Source of the DNA: Erythrocercus mccallii
Lineage: Eukaryota; Chordata; Aves; Passeriformes; Dicruridae
DNA: 64,000 bases
NCBI GenBank assembly: GCA_013397435.1
Contig: VZRG01000168.1
Coordinates: 763,617 to 827,616, forward strand
Direction of reading: 5' to 3'
The notes beneath the pieces are model-generated. The model saw only the letters and a list, made by a program, of their open reading frames with translations. It had not been told where the DNA came from and did no database searches. This document shows, one piece after another, positions 13,111 to 25,500 of this stretch (position 1 is the stretch's first letter; the number at the start of each line of letters is the position of its first letter). Position numbers and translations under genes: made by a program.

Positions 13111-16100
13111 CTCATGTGCTTACGCAACTGAGTGTTCCCAGAAAGGATACAAAGGATTGGATCAGTCAGAGAGACTTCAAAAGTAAATTACTAAACATGA
13201 CTAATTTTATTTTTACTAACCAATTGTTGCTTCCTCCTCTTTTTAATTTTTAAAAACTACTAAGTTCTGGTTGTACATATTTCCCTGCATCTCACAAGCA
13301 CAAGCAATTCTATCCTTTTTTTAGACAACTATAAAGTCGTATAAAATATACTCTGAAACACATACTTCTTTCATTTAATTTTCCTAGCAAGTTTATCAAA
13401 GCTGTGGTCAGTTGTTTTCTATATGATATTCCTGCTAAGGATTAATATGTGGTCACTGTGATACTAATGAACAATCTGGAAATATGGATTACAACCGAGT
13501 ATACAAACTGTTACTCCAGTGAATGAAACTGATAATAGAAAGCCATGTTATTAGACCTCCATTTTTATAGTTGAATCCCACACTAACACTGCAGTAGGTA
13601 TTACTGCTGCTAATTCGAAGCTTTTTGATGCTTCCTGCTGTATATTTTTTCTCAGCTAAACAATAACCCAACTGAAAAATATAGCTTTCTTTGTTTTATA
13701 ATGTCAAAAAAAATGTTTCTCTGAATTTCTTTTGTCTTCCTGGAAGCTGATATTGACACATTTTGTGTGTTAGTGCAGTGAAACCTTATTAACTATTGAC
13801 ACTGATTTACTAGTCTTTATTCAGGTGAGTAAAAATTAGCATTTACATTCCTTCAGTATTGTCATCTGCAAGTACATATTTTCACATTAAAACTTGAAAG
13901 TTTCTCACAGAAAAGAAAAAAGAAACTTAACAAAAGAAACAACAAAAGAAATAACTATTTTCAGGTAAGACTGAAGCACAAAAAATGTAGTCAGAGCCAT
14001 GCTGTTGTAAGAAGAACAGAAGGAAAAAGCTGAGGGGGCTAAACAATTGGTTTGGATTAGGGGTTCCCAGAAAACTGAAGCTCCAAAATCACAGCTAAGT
14101 GGGCCTTTTCCCCTCTCAAGTTTTAGGAATCAAAATGTTCAGAAATCTGAAACATTCTAAGATGACTGAGGGCCCTCTGTAGGTGAAAAACTTCCCCTCC
14201 AAATGCCACTCTGCCCTTAGGAATAACAGGATGAGTGATGGGGCTGACTTTTATGTCATCTGGGCTGTCAACCAGTGGTAACCCCTGGATTTCTGTTCCA
14301 AACGACTTTTCACTCACAGTACTGTATCTTCAAGAAGTCTTGGTTATGGCTCTGAAAGCAGTGCTTACTCATTATTTTTCCAGTGCTTTCTCTTTTCTTC
14401 ACTTACAAGGGATGACATGGACAAAACCAGCAAAAAAACCACATTTCTGCTTCCTGATGCACAGCAGAAGTGATTCTACGTAAGCAACTACACACTGAGT
14501 GATGAAGATGGGGATTTGCCAACAGAAGGTGAAGACAGCTGGGGGGCTCTGATTTTGTGCGACAGATTCAGATGGGGCAAGGACTGAGAGTTGAATGAGT
14601 TATCTTCATGCTAGGAGATCAACCATTTCCTACAGTGTACTTGCTCCTTAGAGGAGATTTTGAAAGTTTTGACAGTTTTGAAAGGATCAGCAATATATCT
14701 GTTAAGTTAGGAGAAAAGGTGAAAAGGTCTGTAACGCAGAAAAATCAAAACTTTTGTGGTTATACTGACTGTATCTTAACTAGAATTTTTTGGGGGGGAA
14801 AAAATAGATCCTCCCAGAAATATAAAGGGAAAAGTAAAATTTGAATGTTTACATCTGTCATGCTCTGGATGACTATAGAGCAGCATAAAAATTATTTGAT
14901 AAACAAAGAAAAAACCCTCTCCGTAAATTAGGATATAGAACATAGGGAATGGAGTTCCTGCATCCCACAGTTCTTAATTCCGTAAGATTGACAAGATAAA
15001 TCTAAAAAGGTCTTTTTTATTTCATTGTATTCATCTTCTTAACAGGAATTGGCTAAGAGGGAGAGGAAATTTGGACATTCATTTCATCAGTGATTCAGAG
15101 AATCAGTAATGAAAGTAAATGTCTGATGCCAATAGAAAATATTGCAGCAAATACAGAAACACATATATTAAATACATGCATGTGGTGTCACAAAGACTTT
15201 TTTCTGGTAAACTTGCATTTTCCCAATTAAGAGGAAAATTTAATTTTGTGCACAAAGTCTGTGTGAACCTCTTCTTTCTCTTCTGGCTTTGTCATCATCC
15301 TGCAGCTCTAGTTATTACTGTGTAATTGTCTTGAAATGTAGTTATTGTTAGGAATCGTTGCAGATGTTCCCTGTATAATTCAAAGTAAATTAATATAGAA
15401 TTAAATTACCAGTGCAAAGCTTTAGCAGGGCAAGTTGCAGCAAAAATGGTAAATTATTCTCTCTCTTCAGAGGAAACTATCCAAAAGTGTAATGGGAAGT
15501 TAAGTAAGCACTATTTCTTGCTCAGGAATCCAGAAAGATTCAAAACAGGATGTCAGAGTTACTGGTGAATAGCTTAATACATTGTCCCCATTCAAGACGT
15601 GATATTGAAGTACCATTGCTCTGTGACTATGATTAGGGAGAAGTCAATAAAAATGCACCAGCAGCTGTCTTAAATTTTACTGGGACCTGGATTACTACCA
15701 TGGACCAGAAGTTGTAGTTATTTTATATTCCATGACACCTAGTACTTTCAGTTCTCTTTGGGAAAGCTTAAAATATGCTTAAGACCCTGATGACTGTGAG
15801 TACTTCCCCAGCCATCAGACCACAAAGGGGTAACAAGTGTCAAACACCTCATTTTGAAGAAAGGATGTGAGTCCCTAGACGTATAAATCACACCAGACAC
15901 ACTCCACAATGGAAGAGGTGTGTATTAATAAGCAAGTTAGGTACAATGATGTAAGAAAAATCAGCATTTCAAGGTGCATTTTTGAGCTGGTGTTCCCTTA
16001 GCTCCCCTAGCTCGCAATCATGAGTGATACTTCCATTCTGTAACTATTCAAAGGCCAACACAGAATTTAGTAGAGAATTTTTTGTGTCCTTAAAGGAGGT

Positions 16101-17662
16101 ATAAACCTAAAACTGAGGGTTCAGTAGACAGACAAAGTTGATCTGCCAACAGTATGTGTATTACAGTACTGAGAGAGAATCAGTGATGATTCTACAGCTG
16201 CATGGAATGAGCATGGAATGGGATGAGCTAGCATCACTTTATTTCTCTTTACAAAACAGACAGAGGTCATTCAACTCTTAATTTTCTGAAAATGAAGCGT
16301 CATTAGCATTTTGGACAACTCTGGAAACTGAGTGGGGCCAAATAGCCTGTGTGTGGGATGTTCAATGAATATACCAGATGAAAAATGTGATGTCATATGT
16401 AATTGAATGAACTTTGTGTTTTTTCAAACAAGCTGGAGGTTTTTTCTTGTTTTGTTTTTTCTGATGATTCTTCTTTATTTTGGACGTTTGAACCATGCTA
16501 GAACTGACACTTGCAAATAGGTCTTTATTTTGTGAATATAGCTAATACAAACCATAAAATCTGGATTTTTTCCACTGTACTCTTTTTATTCCCCTAGAAG
16601 TCAGTGATGGCTGTAACAGCTTTCCAGATTTCCTCTGAAGGCAGTGAAAAAATCTCACCAACTTAAAAGTATGGAGGTTTTCCTTCTTAGTGGAAGTGGA
16701 TGCTACTGGGGTTTTTCTTTGTTGTTTTTCTTTTTAATAAGCATCACTCTACAAAATTTGAATTCTACATTGATTGCTAACTCTTTATAGTAAAAACATT
16801 AGGAGTTTTGTATTTGAACTTGGATTTACAACCAAAGCAGAAAAAATAGTGCTTCTATTTCTAAAACATTATTATAGGAGATACCTTACAAGTACATTCA
16901 TTGAATTATCAACTTGCACAGGCTGACTATTTGCATAAAAGAGAAGCAAAATAGCCACAACATTTGACTTGATTTAGATCATTAATTCCACCATAAATCC
17001 TTTGGATCAGTCAGTCTATAGGGACAGAATGCATATGTTCACAGCATGAGCTTGGATGATCCACTTTGCCTCTCAAATTCTTCCCCTCAAGCCACAGAGT
17101 GCAGAGTACTAACATCCAAAGCTGCCCTTTAGCACCTAACCTGTTCTTTAAGATCTCAGCCTTGTACTTCCTTGCCTTTTAAGCAATGCAGAAAAATGTC
17201 TTCTGAAAACATCAACATGTTTTGCTCAAAACTTTAAGGTATATATTAAAGCTAAATGCTGGGTTTCTCCAAAAACAATTTATTTAACTAAATGTATAGC
17301 TTATAAATAAAAATGTAACAATAAATAGGATAATACCTATTAGAGATCATAATAGGTAAAAGTAGCTTCCTTTGCTGAATTTTACTTATGCCATTTTAAT
17401 TAAATCAGTTATTATCAAAAATACTTTTAAAGTAGCATATGTAGAAGATAATAAATGTTATTCTAGTCCATGATCACGTAAAATACTCTGCATAGGCGCA
17501 CTAACCTTCCTGCCCAGTATAGGCTGAATGGGAAATGCAGTATGGACCTCCAAAAACCTCTGGGGTTATTTTCTTGCATAGTTTCAGTCTACAGCATGTT
17601 GTTGAACCAAATCACCTCATACCTATTCAGTTTATTAACTTGTCTGAAAATAGATTTTGGTA
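13111..17662. other. Intergenic, nothing recognised
   Basis: AT-rich, stop-rich DNA. No repeat tail or splice-flanked open segment stood out. Confidence 0.6.
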
Positions 17663-18260
17663 TTAGTATTTTTGCATCTTTTTACCTATCTCTTTCCAGG
17701 TTGCAACTGTAGGTACAACTGCCTTTTTCATAGAAGGTTTTGACAAACTTGCGAAAGTGTTCATGTTTTTCTGAACAAAATTTTTGATGAAAGTCTGTGC
17801 TGATATATCACTGACAAGTTTCTTTACTGTCTTTTGTCCTTTAACTTTTTTCATGTCTTTTTATAAGCATCATCCTCTTTGCCATTAGGATCTAAAAGGT
17901 GAGTGGTATCTTTGACTTCTTTTGTTCTCTGCCACTGCATCCAAGTCTTATCAGTTCTTTCCATCAAACATTAAGGTCTTCAATGTCTTGTGCAGATCTT
18001 AATAACCAATAACTAGCAAAATTTTAGTTGTGTCTGCTTTGATGACTCTAGCCTTCAAATACATATTCTCTGGTGGTTTTGTTGGCTTGGATTTGGTTTG
18101 GTTTTTTCCAAATGTTGTCAAAGTGACCTTTCCTTTGCCTAATTCTGATCTTATCTTTTAGGCACACGCTCTGAAGTTTCAAACATTGGTCCCTTTCTGA
18201 TCATTTCTTCTTACTCTATACCACTTTTCCTGATGCCCCCATCAATTAAGAACATTACTT
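17663..18260 (-). pseudogene. Possible decayed processed pseudogene, parent unknown
   Basis: On the minus strand this stretch reads as a chain of short, lysine-rich open segments that switch frame. The clearest is 17663-17854 (63 codons, starting MKKVKGQKTVKK and containing TFIKNFVQK). Upstream, around 17860-17900 and 18010-18090, other frames give similarly basic, coding-like text such as DPNGKEDDAYKK. Stops and frame changes break every frame and no splice sites are evident, so a retrocopy is more plausible than an active gene. I do not recognise the parent. The signal could also be an accident of A-rich minus-strand composition. Confidence 0.25.
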
Positions 18261-18554
18261 TTAGGAAGTCCTCTGGAAATTATTCATGGTGAGAGAAACT
18301 AATGATGAGTGAGACTTCAGTTCAAGGGAATTAAATGCATAACTGCATAGAGAATTTTCAGTAACTAGTGTTTACATTAAGACATGTAATTTGGTATCTA
18401 GCTGAATCAGAGTCCAAATAAATGTAATTTTATCTTATCTTTGTGCAATACATCAGATTAACGTTTCTAGACTGCCAAGATCATTGTTTGTGTTAAACAA
18501 ATAACACTAAGCCAGACTGCTACAAATTTTTACTGTGGCGCTTTGCACTTAAAA

Positions 18555-18790
18555 TATCATCTGTCAAAAGATTGCTCACAAAGCACTTTACAGACATTAA
18601 CTAATTGGGCTTAATGACACTTCTCTGGAAACAATGAAGCGTAATTAATTCCCTTTTGTGAAAAGGGAATATAAGGCACGGAGAGAGCATATGATTTTTC
18701 CAAGGTCATGAAGAATATTGCAGAAGATGTGGGAACTGAACTCAAATCATCCAACCTTCCAAGACTGTAATCTAGGCAGAGGAACAGAGC
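18555..18790 (-). repeat. MIR/L2-like ancient repeat
   Basis: The order 'agcactttacagacattaac', 'ttttgtgaaaagggaatataaggcacggagag', 'ccaaggtcatga' and 'gggaactgaactcaaatc' parallels the reverse complement of the amniote MIR/L2-type core (low-count 'ttttacagatgaggaaactgaggca...aaggtcacacagc' wording, from memory). Divergence is high, as expected for a fossil that predates birds. The family (MIR, L2 or a CR1/L3 relative) is not settled by eye. Confidence 0.55.
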
Positions 18791-19439
18791 TGTCAGCTGT
18801 GGGAGGAGGGCAGCTCTTCCTTTCCTTTCTTTGTTATTACAGAAGTATGGAAAATTAATTGTTTTCATTAATTCCACACTAATGGCCTGTGAAGTAACAG
18901 CCCATTAGGAAGCAAGCTATTTGCCTCTCTAAACTCTGCATGTAAACAGCAGTGAAGAAACTGTGTATTTCCAAGTTATCACTCTGCCCAGGACCATGTA
19001 TTGTTCATATTATTCATTTTTATTGATAATGTCATTTACTATTTATTATGGAGTTGTGTTTCTAATCCTGTGCATTTGTATTCCTCAGAGTTAAACCTTA
19101 CAGTGACAAGAAACGGGCCACAGAATTTCAATTTATGTGTAAGAGGTTATTTCAAGGACTTTAGACTTTTAAGACATGTAAATTTATGTCTTGGCTTTGT
19201 TATAAATTTTGAGAATTTTGGTTTTTAGCTTAAGCTTTAAAGTCAGAGTTTTCCCAGCCTACATTGAACAGGTAGAAGAGACATGTAGTTCCCATCTGCA
19301 AATTACAGGTAATGCATTATTTTAAAAAAAAAAAAAAGGAAGAACAGGAACTAAACATTCTGCTTTAGAGTTATTAATTAGAGTTATTGCATAGTTATTG
19401 TATTATAAACTTATTATAAACAGAATAAGTGTATGTGGT

Positions 19440-19515
19440 CAGACTTTCAAAAGTGATTAGGTATCCAACTGCATTGGCAGCTCAGTGGGATAAGGATATA
19501 GGCACCTGAGTCCCA
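19440..19515. repeat. Possible ancient DNA-transposon remnant
   Basis: The text 'gactttcaaaagtgattaggtatccaactgc ... ataggcacctgagtccca' resembles a dispersed amniote repeat built from 'tttcaaaag..ttaggcaccta' and its inverse. Only a short, diverged piece is present, so this is a weak call. Confidence 0.3.
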
Positions 19516-22500
19516 CTGGATGGAGAACAGATGGGGAATGGATAGTTCCATAGAGGCAGGTCCTTCCATTTCACACAAACTGTCTTCACATATAACTTCT
19601 TTAATTGTCTTGTGCCTTGATACTATGGTAGTCTTTCTTAACTCCTTCCCTGTAACATTGATAAAATGAAGCATAAAACAAAAACAAAGGAAGTTACTGA
19701 GCAGGACCCCTCTGCCTGTCTCTGTAACTGCTTTATTCAAAGGTTAAGAAAATGGGAACTCAATCTTTGAAGCTTTGCTGATGGAAATCGACTGACTGTA
19801 GGTCTTTTTACATACTTACTAGTGTCTTTTGAACATTAACTGGATTGCTGGATAGACTTTTCTTACAGTTCATGCTACAAGATAACAATAAAATACCGGA
19901 AGCTGTAGCTGGACTTGCTGAGGGAGGATCTACAGGGGTCTTTTTGCTACAACAGACAAACAAGAGTCCCTTTGCCACTCTCCTGTATGATCTGATAGGA
20001 ATTTGAACCTCACTTTGCACTGATAAATCACTGATTAAAATTCATAGCAGTGGCCAAAGAAAGCAACAACTGGGATCTACACAAACTAATACAAAGAAAT
20101 AAATCCAGACTCTGCAGAATGTTTTTTTGTTTGTTTTAAAAAGCCACTCTTTTTCTTCTTGTATTAGCCATGATAGATTTAGCAGCTGAATCAGGAAACA
20201 AAAATTATATGAAACAAAAGACAGTTTATAAAAGTTTTCACATCTGGACAGAATTTTTCTTTTCTATAAATAAGAATTTATTTTATGGTTTTATAAATTG
20301 CAGCTCTCCAACTGTTCATTGAGAAATTGTCTATAACTTAACTCTAGTTCTTTTAAAGACTACAAAGAAATGTTTCATTTAAAATGGGTACCATTGACAT
20401 TCCCCTGCACTGACTCCTCTTCTGAAAATTATTTTCCACTGATGCTGCAGCTATTAGCAGCGTGGTAGTGCTTGGAACGTGAGATCAAGGTACATTACAT
20501 TTGCTGTTGCTGTTGTAAAGCTTTGCTGTCCTCAGTTTGAATCTAAGTGAGCAAAAATGGCTATTTCAGAAAACTAGAGATACAATCTTCAGGATTCCAG
20601 ATGTCTAGGAAGGCTATTACAGCCTCGTATTTTAGTATTTAATTCTGAGGGCATCCAGCAACAGGCAGGACTCAGAACAATTCCCAGCTGGCAGTGCTTC
20701 TAAAATAAAGTAGACAGTGTCTTAACTAAGTTGCAAATTTACAGATATAATTGTGTACTGATGGCCATGTGGCCTCTTAAAACACAACATTTAAATAATG
20801 GGCATTTAGTGTGTACCTTAAGGTTATGACATCAGCTCCTTTCTCTCTTCTTGCACCAGAGCCACCAAGTTCTGAGTCAGATAACAAATTGTTTGCCTAT
20901 CTTTTCCCATAGACCACATCTCACTGATATGAATGATTACTTTGTCTAGTTGTATAATGTTCTTAATTTCTCACAAGGTCCAGTACATCCCATACTCACT
21001 TTATTTTCTCAGCTCGGACCTTAACCCCTCAACTGCTCGTCTCTGCCCCACAACAAGCTTAAATATATGACAAAGCACCGCTGCAGGTCCTCCCTCCTCT
21101 GCTCCTTTCTTCCCAGACTCTCTATATGATCAAAACCCTCCTAGCTGAAGTCAGCAGTCCTACTATTCTGGTCATTGCTGAGCCTTTTTCAGGGCAAGCC
21201 ATGATGCTCCACTGGTACATACAGCTCCTTCACCATTCCCACCTTGTACAAAGCAGGACAGTTTGGCTATTGGGAAGCTACGAAGCGGAGGGTGGGGGAG
21301 TATTTTGCTGATCACTCAGAAGACTTAGGAGGCACTCAAAGGGCTTGAGGGAAAAATTCCCATCTGCTCTTCCCTGAGAGTAGGCATCCCTCTGCTATAC
21401 ACAGAGATCCATATGTGGGGAAAAAACCCCCTTGCTCACAGAATAGGAAACCACAGCCTCTGGTCCAGGGATTGTATCCGTCTGCCAGATTTCTGTCCCC
21501 AGACATTTCATTGCAGGACTAAAATCTTTCATCCTTGGAAAATATTTTTTTCTTTTTTCTCCATTATACTTATATTAGTCCACAACATATTCCAGACAGT
21601 CAGCACTGTTTGTGTAAAATCCATAGAGACCAATGAGTTAAATATCAGCTCAAAAATGTGCAACCTGAAAGCAGAGGCTTTAAATGGAGACAATTTGTCA
21701 GCAGTCTCTCCACTTTCTCTCGCTAATAATATTGTGTTATAGTACTCACAGCACAAACCCTTGTAATGACATTACTGGAATTGCTGTAGAGGCATAATAT
21801 ATCCTAAAGTATATTTATTATGATGTTAAAATTTTTGATATCCATACATTTTTCTGTCAAAATTTTCATGATGCTACTATTTTTCTCCTAGTATATGAGA
21901 GAAAAGTAGTAATTTGCTGGTTTATGTTTGTGTTACCATATCTCAGAAACAGATTAAATTTCACTCTAATATTATAGAATTGAATTAATGTTTGAGCCCT
22001 TAATTTACCTTTCCCATGTGTAAAATAGGAATATTTATCTATAATGCATTTAATATCCATCTTTCAAAAATGCTGCTGTAACAATACACAACAATTTGGA
22101 AAAAGAAAACATAAGAGGCTCCAAACTGTGTTTCGATTAGAGGATTATGCCAAAACACATAATACCATATCACTAACAAAGCCGCACTAAAAAAAAATTA
22201 GATTAACTGCAAAATCAGATAAAAAATTACTTCACTGGCACATACTGCTGTGCCTGATTTGGATGGCGTTCAAAAATCATGTTTTGTAAATGACTGAATA
22301 ATAAGAAAAACTTCTTTGTCCATACAGAATTATATTTTAATAAATCTTTTAGAAAACCAGAGGCCACACAAAAGTGAATGCATATTAAAGGAAATGTGAA
22401 TTGAACACTAAATAACTGCTAGTTCTGTGTGTTCAAAGATACATCTGGCTTCATCTTACTTGGTTATTCTGAGCCCATGTAATTCTGGTCCCACCAAGCT

Positions 22501-25500
22501 GCTATTTACCTCCCTTATTTTAGACAAAACCTTGTGTTTGGCTGAGCTGCCTTTGAGACTCATAAAGAGGGAACCTGAAAAACTAGTTTGGAGTCATTTA
22601 CACCCATACTTAAAGAGGAGTGAATAAACTGAGAGCAATGGTATCTAAAGGCCTGTAAATGTAATACAGCTGGGGGAGTTGTCAGTGACATCTAGGGGAA
22701 CCTGACCTCAGTGTGGTATGACCAAACCAGGGAACTTGTGGGAGAAGAGACAGGCCTAAATTTGAGAATAATTTTTCATTATGAGGTAAAATTTTTCTAG
22801 TTCTCAAAGTGATGACTGCAGCCAGGAGTGATTTTTAGCTTTCAAACTATATCTGGCAAGATCTTTGCCAAGATCTCAGATAATTATACAGTGAATGTTT
22901 AAAGGCAGTTTTTAATTCCATAATGGACCCACCACAAGAGATTTTTTTCCTATGAAAAGTGCTGAATATAGAGTACATGCCACTTTTCCAGAGAGATGAG
23001 TGTAGAAAAGTCTATAGGTGTCACAAAGCATCTCAGCTTCATCCAAAGTAATAACTAGATGAATTTATCTGCACTAAGATTTTTTTTCAGAAGTGCTAAT
23101 AAATTTAGGGGGACAATGGAGCAGCAAAAATAGTTATTTTAATCCTGAAAGGCATTTCTGTGAAACAGCCTGCATCAACTGAAAGGAAATGAGAAAGAAT
23201 ACCGATAAGGACAGCTATTTGGCTATATCTATACTTTTCTTTTTTAGATCTTGCTCCACTCAGAAAGCTGTATTATATTTGTACACAATGGAAAAAATGT
23301 CTTCATTTACATTGCTGCCACATCAATTGATGACTATCTATTTGCCCCTTTTCATGTCATCTGAATATAGGAATCCCTCAGCCTCTTGCTGCCAATATCA
23401 TCCTTTTCAGAGCTTTGTGCTGGGTCTTGGTGATCTTTATGAACCATCCACCCTGCTGGCTAAGATGTTCCCTCAAACAGGCACATAGGGAGCACGTGCT
23501 GATTTGGAAACCTGGAAGTTTCTGTAAAAGAGCTCTATACTTTAATTGCATCCATTTTAATGAAATCAATCTGATTCAGTTCCAGAGCCAAGTCCTCATT
23601 TTCTCACACAGTAAAGGGTGGAGAAAATTTTCAGAGTGGAAGTCATGAACCTCTCCCTTTCACTGTCAGGGTCTGAGAGATGCCCAGAAGCCTCTCTGAA
23701 TCACCCTGCTATTATAAATCAGCGGGTATTTTCAGAAACCTGCTGTCAAGAACTGTATCCTGCCTGCAAGCCAGAATAATTCAGGAAATAAATGCTGTAT
23801 TTGTGGAGACTAGAAAATTATGTAGAGTCAGGTTTTATTTTCCAGCAAATCTTTAACATTCAAATATAGGAACTAGCATGAACATCCAAACTATTCACAC
23901 ATGTTTGCTGTTTTCAATACAGTTCCACCAAAAATAGTCTGTTTCCTCTTTCCAGTGCTGAACCTATGACAGAGAACATGCCTTTCCCTTTGACAGCTTT
24001 TGGGAACCAAGGACACTTGCCTCACATTGAGGTGGCCATTAAAAGAATGTACTTTAAATAAATAAATGCCATGAGAGCTGGGAGCTTCCCTTAGGAAAAT
24101 ATTATTATAATGACACTATATGCACCCAAACTTACAAAATACACGACATAGGCACAAAACAAAGATTTTATTCAATAGACCTTCAGGTAGTCAGTGGACT
24201 ACCTCTCAAATGACACATTTAGGACTCCTGGGTAATCCAGAATGCAGAATATGTACTAGTTTCCCTTTCTTACCTGATAGAAATGCACATCAGAACACAA
24301 AAATATAATCTCAGTTCCTTGATTTCCTTAATGTAGTCATTTGGAAATGGTTTTATTCATCTGTAATCTTTTTAGAGGAGTCATGAAGTATAATTTGAAA
24401 CAATAAATCAATCTAGAATTTATAACTGTATCAAAATTAAAATCTTTCTCTGATTATGGAGCAGCAAATTTTAAACTCAGAGACATTTCATAAATTCCTT
24501 ACAAAAGTGCACAGGATCTGATCCAAGCAAAGTCCTCCTGCAACTTCCTAAGCAAAGTCTAAGGAAAGGAAGACATAAGATGATATAGTCTATATATTTC
24601 CACGTTTTCCTCTGACAAGGGCTCTGCTGCACTTTTAGCCTCAGAAACAAGACATACAATATGAAATTTCTGTTCCTGTAAGAATTAGAAAAAAATGTCC
24701 TTGACTCACAGATTCCATGCAGTGGTCTCCCTTGCCTGGAACTTGGGAAAAGCAACACTATCACATCTAGTGATGTTATTGGGAATTTTGAACCTGACAT
24801 CACTGTTAGCTATCTCATGTCTAGGGTCAGATTCATTTCATGGCCTAAGCAAGATCACGAAGTCTGAAAGCCTTTTAAGCCAAGCATATTCAAATATGTT
24901 TGTATCCTTAACATACATAGTTGTAAAATCAAGTGTTTATGTAGAGAGATGACTCATCATACACCTGCAGGGCTACTATGTAGATTAAAATTTTGCATTT
25001 AATCTTAAGAAGCTTTCTGTGGAGCTATTATCATTATAGGTGTTATTAACATCAGTAGGAGATCCCTACAGCTACATGGGGCTTAATTTGCTGCTTCTGA
25101 CAGAGCAGACACTATATATATCTTTCAAGTATAGGCAGTGTTTTCAGGAATTACATTGCTGCTTCTGAGCAGGTTTTTGCTTTATTTTGCTTCAGTTCAT
25201 ATCTTTACCCCCTGCTGCATCCTGTAGTTTGCTTTTCTATACTTTTTCCTTCCTTTTAGTTTAATTAAGTGAATTGAAGTGAACAGACAAATTCACTTGT
25301 GAATTGCCATTTATTATACCAAGCTCTCCACATCCATGGAAATTGCTTTTTGTATCTTTAATTTGCAGGCAGTATGTAATAGGACTGTAACCAGGGTCTG
25401 TCCCACAGGATTATTAGGCAGATGAAAAATGAGGTGCAATAATAGTGGAATACATAGAACAACATATTGAAAGAGCAGCTAGTGAGAGCAGATTATTTGG

